A stretch of 38,152 nt of DNA, taken from the NCBI GenBank assembly GCA_963776675.1, contig CAVZNR010000005.1, positions 1 through 38,152 of the forward strand, given 5' to 3'. Source of the DNA: Hyphomicrobium_A sp963776675 (GTDB lineage Bacteria > Pseudomonadota > Alphaproteobacteria > Rhizobiales > Hyphomicrobiaceae). Both the position numbers and the translations under genes were made by a program. The notes under the pieces were generated by a model. That model searched no databases. It saw only the letters and a program-made list of their open reading frames with translations, and was not told the DNA's origin. Shown piece by piece: positions 7,502 to 16,126 of this stretch. The first letter of the stretch is position 1. Every line of letters begins with the position of its first letter.

Positions 7502-8566
7502 ATGACGAAGCCGCAAGTAAAGACAGTGAGGGCCGCGCATAAGCGGCCGGCCGGTATCCTGCCCTCGCAGGCGATCGAGGCGCTGATCGCGGCCGGCCAG
7601 GTCAAAATCGCCGAGCCGCTGCTCGAAAAGCAGCTGCAGCCGGCGAGCCTCGATCTGCGCCTCGGCACCGTCGCCTATCGCGTGCGCGCGAGCTTCCTGC
7701 CCGGCCGCGGCGAGACGGTCGGGACCAAGCTCGACGACCTGCAGTTGCACGCGATCAGCCTGTCGCAGGGCGCCGTGCTCGAGACCGGCTGCGTCTATGT
7801 GGCTCCCTTGCTCGAGAGCCTGGCACTGCCCGCCGACATGTCGGCCGCCACCAATCCCAAGAGCTCCACCGGACGGCTCGACGTGTTCACGCGCGTGATC
7901 GCCGACGGCGTCTCCGCCTTCGATCAGATCCCGGCCGGCTATGCAGGGCAGCTCTTCGCCGAGATCTGCCCGCAGACCTTTCCCGTCGTCGTGCGCAAGG
8001 GCTCGCGCCTGTCGCAGATCCGTTTCCGCGCCGGCGGCTCGGACGCGGCCGACGTGGTGGACGAGGTGCCGCTTTCGGTCGATCTCGTCGGCAACGAGGC
8101 GGGTCTCGTCGGCTACCGCGCCAAGCGCCACACCGGTCTCGTGGATGTCGACATGGTCGGCGCCTACCCGCTGCTCGACTACTGGGAGCCGATCCATGTG
8201 CGTGAAAAGAAGCGGCTGATCCTCGATCCGGACCAGTTCTACATCCTCGCGTCCAAGGAGGCCGTGCAGGTGCCGCCGACACAGGCCGCCGAGATGGTGC
8301 CATTCAATCCGCTCGTGGGCGAGTTCCGCGTGCATTATGCCGGCTTCTTCGATCCGGGCTTCGGATATGCGGCCGCCGGCGGGCAAGGATCGCGCGCGGT
8401 GCTCGAGGTGCGCTCGCACAAGGTGCCGTTTATTCTGGAGGATGGGCAGACCATCGGCCGCCTCGTCTACGAGCAGCTGACCGACATCCCTGAGCTCGTC
8501 TATGGACGCGATCTCGCCTCGCACTACCAGGCGCAGGGCCTGAAGCTGTCGAAGCATTTCAAGTAG
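7502..8566 (+). CDS. dcd: 2'-deoxycytidine 5'-triphosphate deaminase, double-domain type
   Basis: Deaminates dCTP to dUTP for dTTP supply. At 354 aa it is about twice the length of E. coli Dcd and matches the alphaproteobacterial type with two dUTPase-like halves. The N-terminal half carries LQPASLDLRLG and NPKSSTGRLDVFTRV, the conserved substrate-binding stretch. The C-terminal half repeats the fold, with FDPGFGYAAAG, LEVRSHKVPF and GQTIGRLVYE. The start ATG 7502 has GGGGA upstream. Its stop overlaps by 8 nt the stop region of the convergent gene at 8559. Confidence 0.9.
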   Translation: MTKPQVKTVRAAHKRPAGILPSQAIEALIAAGQVKIAEPLLEKQLQPASLDLRLGTVAYRVRASFLPGRGETVGTKLDDLQLHAISLSQGAVLETGCVYVAPLLESLALPADMSAATNPKSSTGRLDVFTRVIADGVSAFDQIPAGYAGQLFAEICPQTFPVVVRKGSRLSQIRFRAGGSDAADVVDEVPLSVDLVGNEAGLVGYRAKRHTGLVDVDMVGAYPLLDYWEPIHVREKKRLILDPDQFYILASKEAVQVPPTQAAEMVPFNPLVGEFRVHYAGFFDPGFGYAAAGGQGSRAVLEVRSHKVPFILEDGQTIGRLVYEQLTDIPELVYGRDLASHYQAQGLKLSKHFK

Positions 8567-9323
8567 CACGCGTAAGGCCGCGTCCGATGCTGGCGACGAG
8601 CAGCCAAGTTAGGGCGCATGGAAGCGCGAATGCAGCAAACGGCGGTATGAAGGTGAACCATGTTGGGATGAGTGCCAAAAAGAACAAGAAGATTAGCAAG
8701 CCGCCTTTCAAAGCGACAATCCAACCCGTGATCACGAGCAATCCGAGAGCCCACTGTAGTGCCGTGGCGAGCTGACCGCGCTGTTCGAGCCCAATCACTA
8801 AGGCGAATAGTCCTGAGAGGATTCCCAAGCCCGCGGCACTCCAAACAAGCATTGGGAACTGACCGGCGAAGTTCCGAAAGACGGCGAGCCAGTCGGTTGC
8901 CGACATCCATTTGTAAGCGAATCCGTAATCCTCATCGTCGCCTGGTGGATCGACGAAATAATCTCGCCAGGGACGGAATGCCTGCGGATTGGGCTCGGCT
9001 TTGACGGGAAGCCAGGTGGAGAGCAAGAAGCTACATTGGTGAGGACTTTCACAGCGAATGATCGCTGTAACGGTAGACGGGCCGACAGCTACAATCTTAC
9101 TGCCGTCCAAGATGACGGGGCGCACAGGATCGGGTGCCAGGCCCGACACCCCTTCACGCATCAGTCCTAGATGAAAAGTCCGTCCGTCCGGCGCGACCCA
9201 ATCGGCCACTGCGCGAGGGGCGTTTGCGCGGGCGGGGCCGTTGCCACGAAAGCTAGGGCGACCACGAGTGCGTATATCACCGTCCCCCGGCGGTAAAATG
9301 GAAGAAACATAAAACGAACTCAT
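8559..9323 (-). CDS. Hypothetical membrane protein, N-terminus probably frameshifted
   Basis: Not recognised. The 254-aa frame has a polar segment beginning at ADWVAPDGRTFHLGL, then hydrophobic segments near residues 150-250 that fit three or four membrane spans. The first 40 residues in this frame look random. The next frame, from ATG 9310, begins MFLPFYRRGTVIYALVVALA and reads like a signal peptide up to about 9215. The true protein therefore probably starts at 9310 and changes frame near 9215-9250, pointing to a single indel. The 3' end overlaps the convergent dcd end by 8 nt. Confidence 0.6.
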   Translation of the reverse strand: MSSFYVSSILPPGDGDIRTRGRPSFRGNGPARANAPRAVADWVAPDGRTFHLGLMREGVSGLAPDPVRPVILDGSKIVAVGPSTVTAIIRCESPHQCSFLLSTWLPVKAEPNPQAFRPWRDYFVDPPGDDEDYGFAYKWMSATDWLAVFRNFAGQFPMLVWSAAGLGILSGLFALVIGLEQRGQLATALQWALGLLVITGWIVALKGGLLIFLFFLALIPTWFTFIPPFAAFALPCALTWLLVASIGRGLTRAT

Positions 9324-9496
9324 GCGATGTGTCGCGATCGTAGCAGACTTCCAGCACGAACATTTGCGCTACCGCAATTCCACCAAACCGAGCATAGACG
9401 CCTGTTCTGAACCACTTCAAGCAAATGGAACGGCCTTCCTTAAGGATCGCGCCGCTACCCTGCCGGGGGACTAGGGCTTTCCTGGTGAGGCCGCTT

Positions 9497-9799
9497 ATGG
9501 GCATCGATCTCTGGCTTGCAGCGGGCGTCGTCGTCGCCACGGCGGCGACGGATGCCGTCTACGTGATGTTCACCTCCTCGGTCATCGCCCGGCGCCGGGC
9601 GGCGGCAGCAACCTGGAGCAGCGTGTGGTATCTGCTCTCGTCGTTTGCGGTGATCAGCTACACCAACAACTGGGTCTACGTTCTCTTCGCCGCCGTGGGC
9701 TCGTGGATCGGCGCCTACGCGTCCATGACCTATCTGCACGGACCGCCGAGCCACCCGCCGGCGCCGCTCAAACCATCCCCAGACGGCCGGGACGGATAG
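9497..9799 (+). CDS. Small integral membrane protein
   Basis: 100-aa protein with three hydrophobic segments (about 5-25, 40-60 and 62-80) and a proline-rich polar tail. ATG 9497 is preceded by GTGAGG at 9485-9490. No family was recognised. It resembles small uncharacterised inner-membrane proteins that are otherwise featureless. It is separated from the SLC13 permease gene by 104 nt and could be cotranscribed with it. Confidence 0.65.
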   Translation: MGIDLWLAAGVVVATAATDAVYVMFTSSVIARRRAAAATWSSVWYLLSSFAVISYTNNWVYVLFAAVGSWIGAYASMTYLHGPPSHPPAPLKPSPDGRDG

Positions 9800-9903
9800 A
9801 GCAAAGCCCCGTTTCAATTTATGCGCGCATGTGGAACTCTGCTCGGTGTCCGCCAGTTGGATGACACTGCGCCGCCAGCAGCGGCTTGCTTCCCGGGCCC
9901 CCA

Positions 9904-11682
9904 ATGACCTTCCCTCAGATTGCGCTGATTGCGGTGCTCGTCACGACGCTGGTCCTCTTTATCTGGGGCCGCTGGCGCCATGACGTCGTTGCCGCCTCGG
10001 CGCTCGTCGCGACCCTGCTGTTAGGGCTCCTCTCGCCCAAGGAGGCGTTCACCGGCTTCAGCGATCCCGCCGTCATCACGGTGGCACTCGTCCTCATTTT
10101 GAGCGCCGCCATCCGCGGGTCCGGGCTCTTGCAGCGCTTGGTGCGGCACATGGAGCCGCTGTTGCATCGGCCGAACCTGCAGGTGTTCGTGTTCGTCGGC
10201 CTCGTAATCGTCCTCTCCGGCTTCATGAACAACGTCGGCGCGCTCGCGGTGCTGCTGCCGGTCGCGATCTACTCTGCCGAAAAGACCGGCCGCTCGCCGG
10301 CAACACTGCTGATGCCGCTGTCGTTCGGCTCGCTCCTGGGCGGCCTCATGACGCTGATCGGCACGCCGCCCAACCTGCTCATCTCCTCGGTGCGCCAGGA
10401 CCTCACCGGCGAGCCCTTCTCCATGTTCGACTTCACGCCGGTTGGCGTGTGTGTCGCCCTCGTCGGGCTCGCCTACCTGACCTTCGCCTGGCGGTTGCTG
10501 CCCGAGGACCGGCGCGGCACGCCGCCGCCCGAGAGCCGGTTTCGCATCGAGGACTATCTGACGGAGGCGCGCGTTACCGCCGACTCGAACCTCGTCGACA
10601 AGATGGTGCGCGATCTGGAGAAGATGGGCGACGAGGATATCACCGTGCTGGCGATCATCCGCGGCAGCGATCGCCGCATGGCTCCCTCCGGCTGGGCGCG
10701 TCTGCGCGAGGACGACGTGCTTCTCCTGGAGGCGGACTCCAGCATCCTCAAGCGGGTCGTTGACGAGGCGAAGCTGGAGCTGGTCGCCACCGAGGAGGTT
10801 GACCCCACGCACATCCGCTCCGACCACGTCGGCATCGTCGAGGCGGTGATTACGCGCGGGTCTCCTCTGATCGGCCGCTCCCCCATTGGCATGCGGCTGC
10901 GCGACTACGGCATCAATCTGCTGGCGCTGAGCCGGCAGGGGCGGCGCACCACTGCGAGGCTTGCGCGTCAGCGCTTCCGTGAAGGCGACGTCGTGGTGCT
11001 GCAGGGCGATCTGGAGCAGATGCCGGTGCGCCTGCGCGAGCTCGGTGCGCTGCCGCTGGCCGAGCGCAAGATCGACCTCGGACGCCCCGCTCAGGTTGTG
11101 CTGCCGGTGGTCGTCATGGGTGCCGCGGTCGTGCTGACGGCGACGGGGATCCTGCCCGTGGCGATCGCCTTCCTGACGGCGGTGGTGACGCTTGCGCTTT
11201 TCAAGGTCATGCGCTTGAGCGACATGTACGAGGCGATCGACGGCTCGATCATCGTGCTGATGGGATCGCTCATCCCCGTGACCGAGGCGATGCAGTCGAC
11301 AGGCCTGACGGAGCAGATCGCCGCCGGCATTGCCATGGTCGGTGCCGATCTGGCGCCGCTGGCCCTGCTCGGCTTCATCTTCGTTGCGACGCTGCTCGTT
11401 ACGCCGGTGGTCAACAACGCCGCCACGGTCCTGCTCATGGGACCCATTGCCGGCGGTTTCGCGATGAAGCTGGGGCTCAACGTCGATCCCTTCCTGATGG
11501 CCGTAGCCGTCGCGGCCTCGTGCGAGTTTCTCACGCCCTTCGGACATCAGTCGAATGCGCTGGTGATGGGGCCGGGCGGCTATCGCTTCGGCGACTACGC
11601 GCGTCTGGGCGTGCCGCTGTCGATCATCGTCACGCTCGTCGCGGTGCCGCTCATCGCCTTCGTCTGGCCGCTCACCGGCTAG
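9904..11682 (+). CDS. SLC13/DASS-type anion permease with two RCK_C domains
   Basis: 592-aa inner-membrane transporter. The N-terminal membrane half contains FMNNVGALAVLLPVA and SFGSLLGGLMTLIGTPPNLL. The C-terminal half has the matching VVNNAATVLLMGP and FLTPFGHQSNALVMGPGGY, the inverted-repeat motifs of the divalent anion/Na+ symporter family. Between them, at about 215-290 and 300-375, sit two TrkA-C (RCK_C) regulatory domains, including GSPLIGRS. Substrates in the family include sulfate and dicarboxylates; the sequence does not decide. ATG 9904 is chosen; a start 18 nt upstream is possible. No strong ribosome-binding site was seen. Confidence 0.85.
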   Translation: MTFPQIALIAVLVTTLVLFIWGRWRHDVVAASALVATLLLGLLSPKEAFTGFSDPAVITVALVLILSAAIRGSGLLQRLVRHMEPLLHRPNLQVFVFVGLVIVLSGFMNNVGALAVLLPVAIYSAEKTGRSPATLLMPLSFGSLLGGLMTLIGTPPNLLISSVRQDLTGEPFSMFDFTPVGVCVALVGLAYLTFAWRLLPEDRRGTPPPESRFRIEDYLTEARVTADSNLVDKMVRDLEKMGDEDITVLAIIRGSDRRMAPSGWARLREDDVLLLEADSSILKRVVDEAKLELVATEEVDPTHIRSDHVGIVEAVITRGSPLIGRSPIGMRLRDYGINLLALSRQGRRTTARLARQRFREGDVVVLQGDLEQMPVRLRELGALPLAERKIDLGRPAQVVLPVVVMGAAVVLTATGILPVAIAFLTAVVTLALFKVMRLSDMYEAIDGSIIVLMGSLIPVTEAMQSTGLTEQIAAGIAMVGADLAPLALLGFIFVATLLVTPVVNNAATVLLMGPIAGGFAMKLGLNVDPFLMAVAVAASCEFLTPFGHQSNALVMGPGGYRFGDYARLGVPLSIIVTLVAVPLIAFVWPLTG

Positions 11683-11686
11683 GCGC

Positions 11687-12523
11687 TCACGCGTACCAGG
11701 AGCCTTCCAGACCGCTGAAAAAGGCGTGTGCACCAGCGCGCAGGTTGCCGATGGCGTAGCCGCCCTCCTGCACGATGAGCGTGGGGAGGCCCATGCGCCC
11801 GATGCGGCGGCCGATGCGCTGCATGCCCTGGGCGGTGACCGCGAACGATCCGGTGGGGTCGCCGCGCATGATGTCGAAGCCCAGCGACAGCACCAGGTAT
11901 CGCGGCTGGAAGACGCGCACGACGTGCAGCGCCTTTTCCAGAAGCTCCATGTAACGCGCATCGTCGACGGGCGGCTCGACGGGAAAGTTCTTGTTGAAGC
12001 CGACGCCCGCACCTTCGCCGCGCTCGTCGGCATAGCCGGAGAAGTTCGGGTAGGCGTGGCTCGGATGACCGTGGATCGACACGGTCAGCACGTCGGCGCG
12101 ATTATAGAAGATGTCCTCTGCGCCGTTGCCGTGGTGGTAGTCGATGTCGAGCAGCGCCACCTTGCCCTGGCGCGACAGCAGGTTCGCGGCGATCGCGGAG
12201 TTGTTGAAGAAGCAGAAGCCGCCGTAGATGCGCCGTTCCGCATGGTGCCCGGGCGGACGGCACAGCGCATAGGCGAAGCGCTCGCCCTTGTCGAGAAGGG
12301 TCGCCGCGGTCAAGGCGACGTTGGCTGCATCGCGCGCGGCGATGAACGTGTTCTGCGTGAGCGGCGTAAAGGTGTCGGCGCAGAAATAGCCGGCGCGGTC
12401 CTCCAGCGCGCGAGGCACGCGGTCGGGGCGGCGGATCGGGAACACCTCCGGATAGATGATGGCCTTGGGGTCGAGCCGCTGGCTCATGGCCTTGAGGTAG
12501 TTGACGAGCGCCGGCGTATGCAC
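11687..12523 (-). CDS. Histone deacetylase-like domain, 3' part of a frameshifted GNAT-HDAC gene
   Basis: Zinc-dependent deacetylase of the HDAC / acetylpolyamine amidohydrolase superfamily. Catalytic residues are present: CRPPGHH (His93/His94), DIDYHHGNG (Asp126, Asp128, His130, His131), the metal ligand Asp217 in GFDIMRGDPTG, and Tyr256 in EGGY. Read from the GTG at 12523 it is 278 aa and lacks the family's N-terminus. That N-terminus is in the preceding reading frame, as the last 50 or so residues of the gene at 12540. The HDAC frame itself continues upstream as HFGEEHLTAV. One extra base near 12541-12550 splits what is probably a single gene of about 575 codons. Natural substrate unknown. 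Confidence 0.8.
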   Translation of the reverse strand: MHTPALVNYLKAMSQRLDPKAIIYPEVFPIRRPDRVPRALEDRAGYFCADTFTPLTQNTFIAARDAANVALTAATLLDKGERFAYALCRPPGHHAERRIYGGFCFFNNSAIAANLLSRQGKVALLDIDYHHGNGAEDIFYNRADVLTVSIHGHPSHAYPNFSGYADERGEGAGVGFNKNFPVEPPVDDARYMELLEKALHVVRVFQPRYLVLSLGFDIMRGDPTGSFAVTAQGMQRIGRRIGRMGLPTLIVQEGGYAIGNLRAGAHAFFSGLEGSWYA

Positions 12524-12539
12524 GGCCGTCAGGTGCTCC

Positions 12540-13415
12540 TCACCGAAGTGGCGGGTGGGCGACCCGCTCGAGTGCCAGGCCCTCGAGCCCCTTGAGGATC
12601 GCGGTCACGCGCACGGGGCGCTCCACGTAGCCCTTCTCGCGCAGGTGATGAATGGTGTGGCGCTCGGAGACGACCATCTTGATGGGGAGCAGATACTTGG
12701 CGCGCGTGGGCGCGGCGCGCTCGGCCTGGGCGCTCAACGCTTCGAGCTTCACCGGTTGGTCGGCGAACGAGCCGACGATGCGCAAGACGAACGGATCATC
12801 GGACTCGAAGGCGTATTGCTCCACCAAGATGCGGCGCACGACACGGCGCGCGTCGCGCTGCGGCAGTTGGGGGCGCCTCCCGAGCGGATCGTAGAGCAGC
12901 GTCGTCAGATAGCCTTCGTTGCGCGGGTTGGCCTCGACGTCCCATTGCGTGCCGACGACCTTGCGCACGTCGTAGCGGGAATAGAAGCGCATGCGCTTGC
13001 GGTTGGTGGCGAGCCGAGAGGGGTCTTTGAGCTTTGCGGCTTCTGCCGGCGGCACGTCGAGAAAGAGCCCGCGTGCGCCGCGGGCCGCCAACAGCTCGCG
13101 CAGCGCCTCGTAAAGCGCCACGCCGATGCCGCGCGCGGGCTTCCTGGGATCGCTCGCGATGTACTGCAGGTAGCCGTAGTGGAGGTCGGAGAAATAGTAG
13201 ACGAAGGCCAGGCCGGTGATGCGGTCGCGCGCGTCGGTCGAAAGCAGAAAGATGGGGTCGAAGCCGATGGTCTGCCGGTTGAGCAGCATGTGGGCGATGC
13301 GGTCGATGGCATCGGCTTCATAAGGGAATGCGGTGCGGAACAGCTCCGCGGCCTCGCCGAAGCGGCGGCGGTCGACGTCGGACGTCAGCTCGAACAGGCG
13401 GCGAAAGCGGATCAT
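12540..13415 (-). CDS. GNAT acetyltransferase domain plus HDAC N-terminus, 5' part of a frameshifted fusion
   Basis: The first 170 or so residues are a GNAT N-acetyltransferase: LQYIASDPRKPARGIGVALYEAL carries the acetyl-CoA-binding RGIGVA motif (the long stretch is described, not all conserved). Residues about 240-291, from KMVVSERHTIHHLREKGY through RPVRVTAILKGLEG, look like the start of a histone deacetylase fold rather than GNAT. The frame ends at a TGA at 12540-12542, where the deacetylase continues in the next frame. The span 11687-13415 is 1729 nt, one base more than a multiple of three. The product would join an acetyltransferase and a deacetylase in one chain. Confidence 0.75.
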   Translation of the reverse strand: MIRFRRLFELTSDVDRRRFGEAAELFRTAFPYEADAIDRIAHMLLNRQTIGFDPIFLLSTDARDRITGLAFVYYFSDLHYGYLQYIASDPRKPARGIGVALYEALRELLAARGARGLFLDVPPAEAAKLKDPSRLATNRKRMRFYSRYDVRKVVGTQWDVEANPRNEGYLTTLLYDPLGRRPQLPQRDARRVVRRILVEQYAFESDDPFVLRIVGSFADQPVKLEALSAQAERAAPTRAKYLLPIKMVVSERHTIHHLREKGYVERPVRVTAILKGLEGLALERVAHPPLR

Positions 13416-13604
13416 TGTGTGAAGAGCCTAGCAGCGGGCCGTCAGGGAAGGGTTTCCAACCCGCAGACCGGCGTTGAATGCATACCCCACCGCCGAGGTA
13501 CGCGCATGCGGCTGTTGTCGAGGCGCGCCCGAAGGTACACAGTTGCATCGACTTTGACTGGACCCTGCAACCCGTGTCCGGGACGCTATAACGCGCAAGG
13601 AGAC

Positions 13605-13660
13605 GCCTCGCAAAAGAGGCAAAGTGGCTGGCGCCGCCGGGAGCACCCCCTCGGCGGCGC
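13605..13660 (-). terminator. Hairpins after the PNPOx-like gene
   Basis: GCGCCGCCG (13631-13639) pairs perfectly with CGGCGGCGC (13652-13660), 9 nt past the end of the minus-strand gene at 13669. A second hairpin GCCTC-GCAAAA-GAGGC (13605-13620) follows. There is no good T run, so termination is plausible but not certain. Confidence 0.45.
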
Positions 13661-13668
13661 TCCGCATT

Positions 13669-14331
13669 TCAAACGTTCTCGTCGCCCGCCTGCACCCGGG
13701 CGATCCACTCCTCCACGGGGATGACGCCGCCGGCCCGCGCCACCTGCTCGCGCTCATGCGGGCGCAGCACGTCCTGCACGGCATCGGCGCGTTTCCATTC
13801 GCACACCGGCGTCTCGGCATTGTCCTGCGGCACGTAACGGGACGATTTCAGGCGCTGATAGCGGTGGATGTAGCGCGGGCAGTTCATCCACAGCTCCGAG
13901 ACCGTCACGCGCACGACGAGCTCGGCCTCCTTGTAGTGCGCGAGCAGCTCGGGCGCCGACGAGATCTCGGCGGCACCTTGGGCGCGCAAACGGAACGGCC
14001 GCTCGAAATCCATGAACAGGAACCCGACCTGCGCCTTGGCGTCGATGTTTCCCATCGACAGATACATGCCGTTGCCGTCGTAGTTGGGAAACAGCAGCGT
14101 GTTGGCGTCGAGCACCTTCACGAAGCCGGGGTTGCCGCCTTTGTAGGACACGGTCGGCTGGCCCTGCTGGTTGACGGTCGAGAGGAAGAAGAAATCGCGG
14201 CTCTCAATGAAGGCACGCTCCTCGTCACCGATCTCAGTCTTGAGCCCAATCTGCTCGATGCGGTCCGCCATGGGGCGCGATTGAAACCGATCCTGAAGCG
14301 TCCGATGCTCCTCGCCGTAAAGCCTGCTCAT
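13669..14331 (-). CDS. Pyridoxamine 5'-phosphate oxidase-like flavin-binding protein
   Basis: 220-aa split-barrel protein of the PNPOx-like superfamily. The core reads ERAFIESRDFFFLSTV, then VSYKGGNPGFVKVLD and NYDGNGMYLSMGNI, and FLFMDFERPFRLRAQG, the usual order of the flavin-binding barrel. The C-terminal WMNCPRYIHRY segment is typical of a subgroup of uncharacterised members. ATG 14331 has AAGGAG about 12 nt upstream; an earlier in-frame start would add 18 residues. Cofactor (FMN or F420) and reaction are not known from sequence. Confidence 0.8.
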   Translation of the reverse strand: MSRLYGEEHRTLQDRFQSRPMADRIEQIGLKTEIGDEERAFIESRDFFFLSTVNQQGQPTVSYKGGNPGFVKVLDANTLLFPNYDGNGMYLSMGNIDAKAQVGFLFMDFERPFRLRAQGAAEISSAPELLAHYKEAELVVRVTVSELWMNCPRYIHRYQRLKSSRYVPQDNAETPVCEWKRADAVQDVLRPHEREQVARAGGVIPVEEWIARVQAGDENV

Positions 14332-14448
14332 GTCGGCCTGCTCTCCTTGTTGCGCCGTGGCGGCGTTTGCTCCCAGTCTTGGCAACGTATTGCCGGAATT
14401 TGATGCGGATCAAGTCAATTAGATCGGCGCGTTGCCATTCTGCGTGCC

Positions 14449-14919
14449 ATGACCAAGACGCTTGTTGCCTACTATTCCTGGACCGGCCATACGCAGCAGA
14501 TCGCCGAGGCGATTGCAGGCGAGCTTCGCGCCGACGTGGAGCCGATCGGCGAGCTACGCCCCCGCGCCGGGTGGGTTGCCTATGTCCGTTCGGCCTGGGA
14601 GGTCCTGCGGGCCAAAGCGGTGGCGCTTAAGCCGCCTGAGAAGGACGCATCCCAATACGACCTCATCGTGCTGGGCACGCCGGTCTGGGCCGGTCGCATG
14701 TCGTCGCCGATCCGCGCCTACATCCTGGATCAGCGCGCCAGTTTCAAGCGCATCGCTCTGTTCTGTACGGAGGGCGGCGCCAACGGCGAGAAGGCGCTGG
14801 CGCAAGTGGCCAGCTTGTGCGGCAAGGACCCCGTTGCCACGCTGGTCGTGACCGAGCGGGACATGACCTCCCGAGTCGCCCACCGGAAGGTCCTGGAATT
14901 CGTAAAAGCTCTGAATTAG
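14449..14919 (+). CDS. Flavodoxin-family protein
   Basis: 156-aa FMN-binding protein. The phosphate-binding loop SWTGHTQQIAEAI follows the first beta strand (LVAYY), and LIVLGTPVWAGRMSSPI is the second flavin-contact loop. It is a short-chain flavodoxin or NAD(P)H-dependent oxidoreductase-like protein. It is divergent from the PNPOx-like gene, and both bind flavin, so a functional link is possible but unproven. Confidence 0.85.
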   Translation: MTKTLVAYYSWTGHTQQIAEAIAGELRADVEPIGELRPRAGWVAYVRSAWEVLRAKAVALKPPEKDASQYDLIVLGTPVWAGRMSSPIRAYILDQRASFKRIALFCTEGGANGEKALAQVASLCGKDPVATLVVTERDMTSRVAHRKVLEFVKALN

Positions 14920-15010
14920 CCGCGATTGTTAACCGGTGCATGGGGCAAAGCGACGTCTTCCGCTTGCCCTATTTTACGCGTTATCGTGCTTTGACACGAC
15001 CGGAGAGCCC

Positions 15011-15394
15011 ATGCGGGTCCTGAGACGTCGCAACTCGCTCGGACTGGTTGGCCTGCTCGCCTTGGCGATGCAGGCGGCGCTGGTGCTCGCGCACACCCAC
15101 GTACATACCTACGTCGCAGCGGCGTCCGAGGGGCTGGCGCAACGCGCGGTCACCTACGGCATGTGCCGCGCGGGAGCCGAGCAGCCATGCTCACCGCAGG
15201 CCCCGCACGACGATCACGGCAAGTGCCCGATCTGCGTATCGCTCAGCCTGGCGAGTGCCGCCGTGCTCGATGCGCCGCCAGTCACTCCGCTGCCCACGCT
15301 CAAGTTCGCCACGCTGGCGCCGGTCCATGTCATAGCCAGCGTGCGCGGCGTCTCGAGTGTCCACTTCCAGGCCCGCGCTCCGCCGCACGCTTGA
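15011..15394 (+). CDS. DUF2946-like secreted protein
   Basis: 127 aa. An N-terminal hydrophobic segment (about 10-27, LGLVGLLALAMQAALVLA) is a signal peptide or anchor, followed at once by HTHVH. The mid-protein HDDHGKCPICVSL carries the CPxC motif seen in DUF2946 proteins, which are often found beside metal transport genes. ATG 15011 has GGAGAG directly upstream. It is the first gene of the plus-strand cluster with the ZrgA-like protein, 126 nt ahead of it. Metal binding by its His and Cys residues is inference. Confidence 0.7.
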   Translation: MRVLRRRNSLGLVGLLALAMQAALVLAHTHVHTYVAAASEGLAQRAVTYGMCRAGAEQPCSPQAPHDDHGKCPICVSLSLASAAVLDAPPVTPLPTLKFATLAPVHVIASVRGVSSVHFQARAPPHA

Positions 15395-15520
15395 CGACTT
15401 AGCGCGGCCGCGCCGTCCTTGACGGGCGCCACCGCCGCGCACCTGCATCCCATCCAATTAACGCCACGCGCAAGCCCCGGCCAAGAGCGCCGGCTTGCTG
15501 CCATCCATTCGGAGAGCGAA

Positions 15521-16126
15521 ATGCGCACGCATACATTTGCCCTGGCCGCGCTCGCGGCCGTCACCCTCGCCTCACTTCCTGCCCGCGCCGAGGAGGAGCA
15601 TCGCGAGCTCGGACCCCACGTGCACGGCCACGGGACCCTCGACATCGCGGTCGAGGACAAAGCCGTTTCAATGGAGCTGGAGGTGCCCGGCATGGACATC
15701 GTCGGCTTCGAGCATCAGCCCAGCACCGACGCGCAGAAGGCGGCGATCGAGAAGGCCAAAGCGGAGCTCGCCAAGCCTCTCTCTCTCTTCAAGCTACCCG
15801 ACGAGGCGGGCTGCAGCGTCAAGGAGGCCAAGGTCGCGCTCGAAGCCGAGCACGAGCATGACCATGAGGATGCCGACCACGACGCCAAGGAGGAAAAGCA
15901 CGCCGACGACGCCGATCACGACGAGCACGAGGGTCACACGGCCTTCCACGTGACCTACGCGCTCACATGCGAGAAGCCGGCGGAGCTGTCCATGATCACG
16001 TTCTTCTATTTCAACGAGTTTGCCGGCGCACAGAGCCTCACCGTCAACGTCGTGTCGGCAAAGGCGCAAAGCAAATACGAGGTCGTCCGCGACCGGCCCC
16101 AGCTCGACCTTGCGGGCATCATGTGA
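15521..16126 (+). CDS. Periplasmic metal-binding protein, DUF2796/ZrgA-like
   Basis: 201 aa with a cleavable signal peptide (ALAALAAVTLASLPARAEE). After it comes the DUF2796 hallmark HRELGPHVHGHGTLDIAVE, then MELEVPGMDIVGFEH. Residues about 140-170 form a His/Asp/Glu-rich linker (HEHDHEDADHD, HADDADHDEHEGH) typical of zinc-binding periplasmic proteins. ZrgA of Vibrio cholerae, a zinc-regulated uptake component, belongs to this family. GGAGAG precedes ATG 15521. The stop TGA overlaps the next ATG by one base. Zinc as ligand is inferred from family and composition. Confidence 0.85.
   Translation: MRTHTFALAALAAVTLASLPARAEEEHRELGPHVHGHGTLDIAVEDKAVSMELEVPGMDIVGFEHQPSTDAQKAAIEKAKAELAKPLSLFKLPDEAGCSVKEAKVALEAEHEHDHEDADHDAKEEKHADDADHDEHEGHTAFHVTYALTCEKPAELSMITFFYFNEFAGAQSLTVNVVSAKAQSKYEVVRDRPQLDLAGIM

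Noticed and set aside
10021..12033. Long open frame (670 codons) antisense to the SLC13 permease
   Set aside because: Composition is Arg/Gln/His-rich with no motifs, a shadow of the high-GC sense gene, which has clear family motifs.
12530..12560. Programmed +1 frameshift joining GNAT and HDAC, as in prfB
   Set aside because: The site reads CTT-CGG-TGA, without the CTT-TGA slippery codon or a Shine-Dalgarno-like spacer; an indel is simpler.
13554..13592. Promoter TTGACT ... TATAAC
   Set aside because: Spacing of about 27 nt is too long for a sigma-70 promoter.
14920..15010. Zur operator before the zinc-like cluster
   Set aside because: No good match to the alphaproteobacterial Zur palindrome in the 90 nt upstream.
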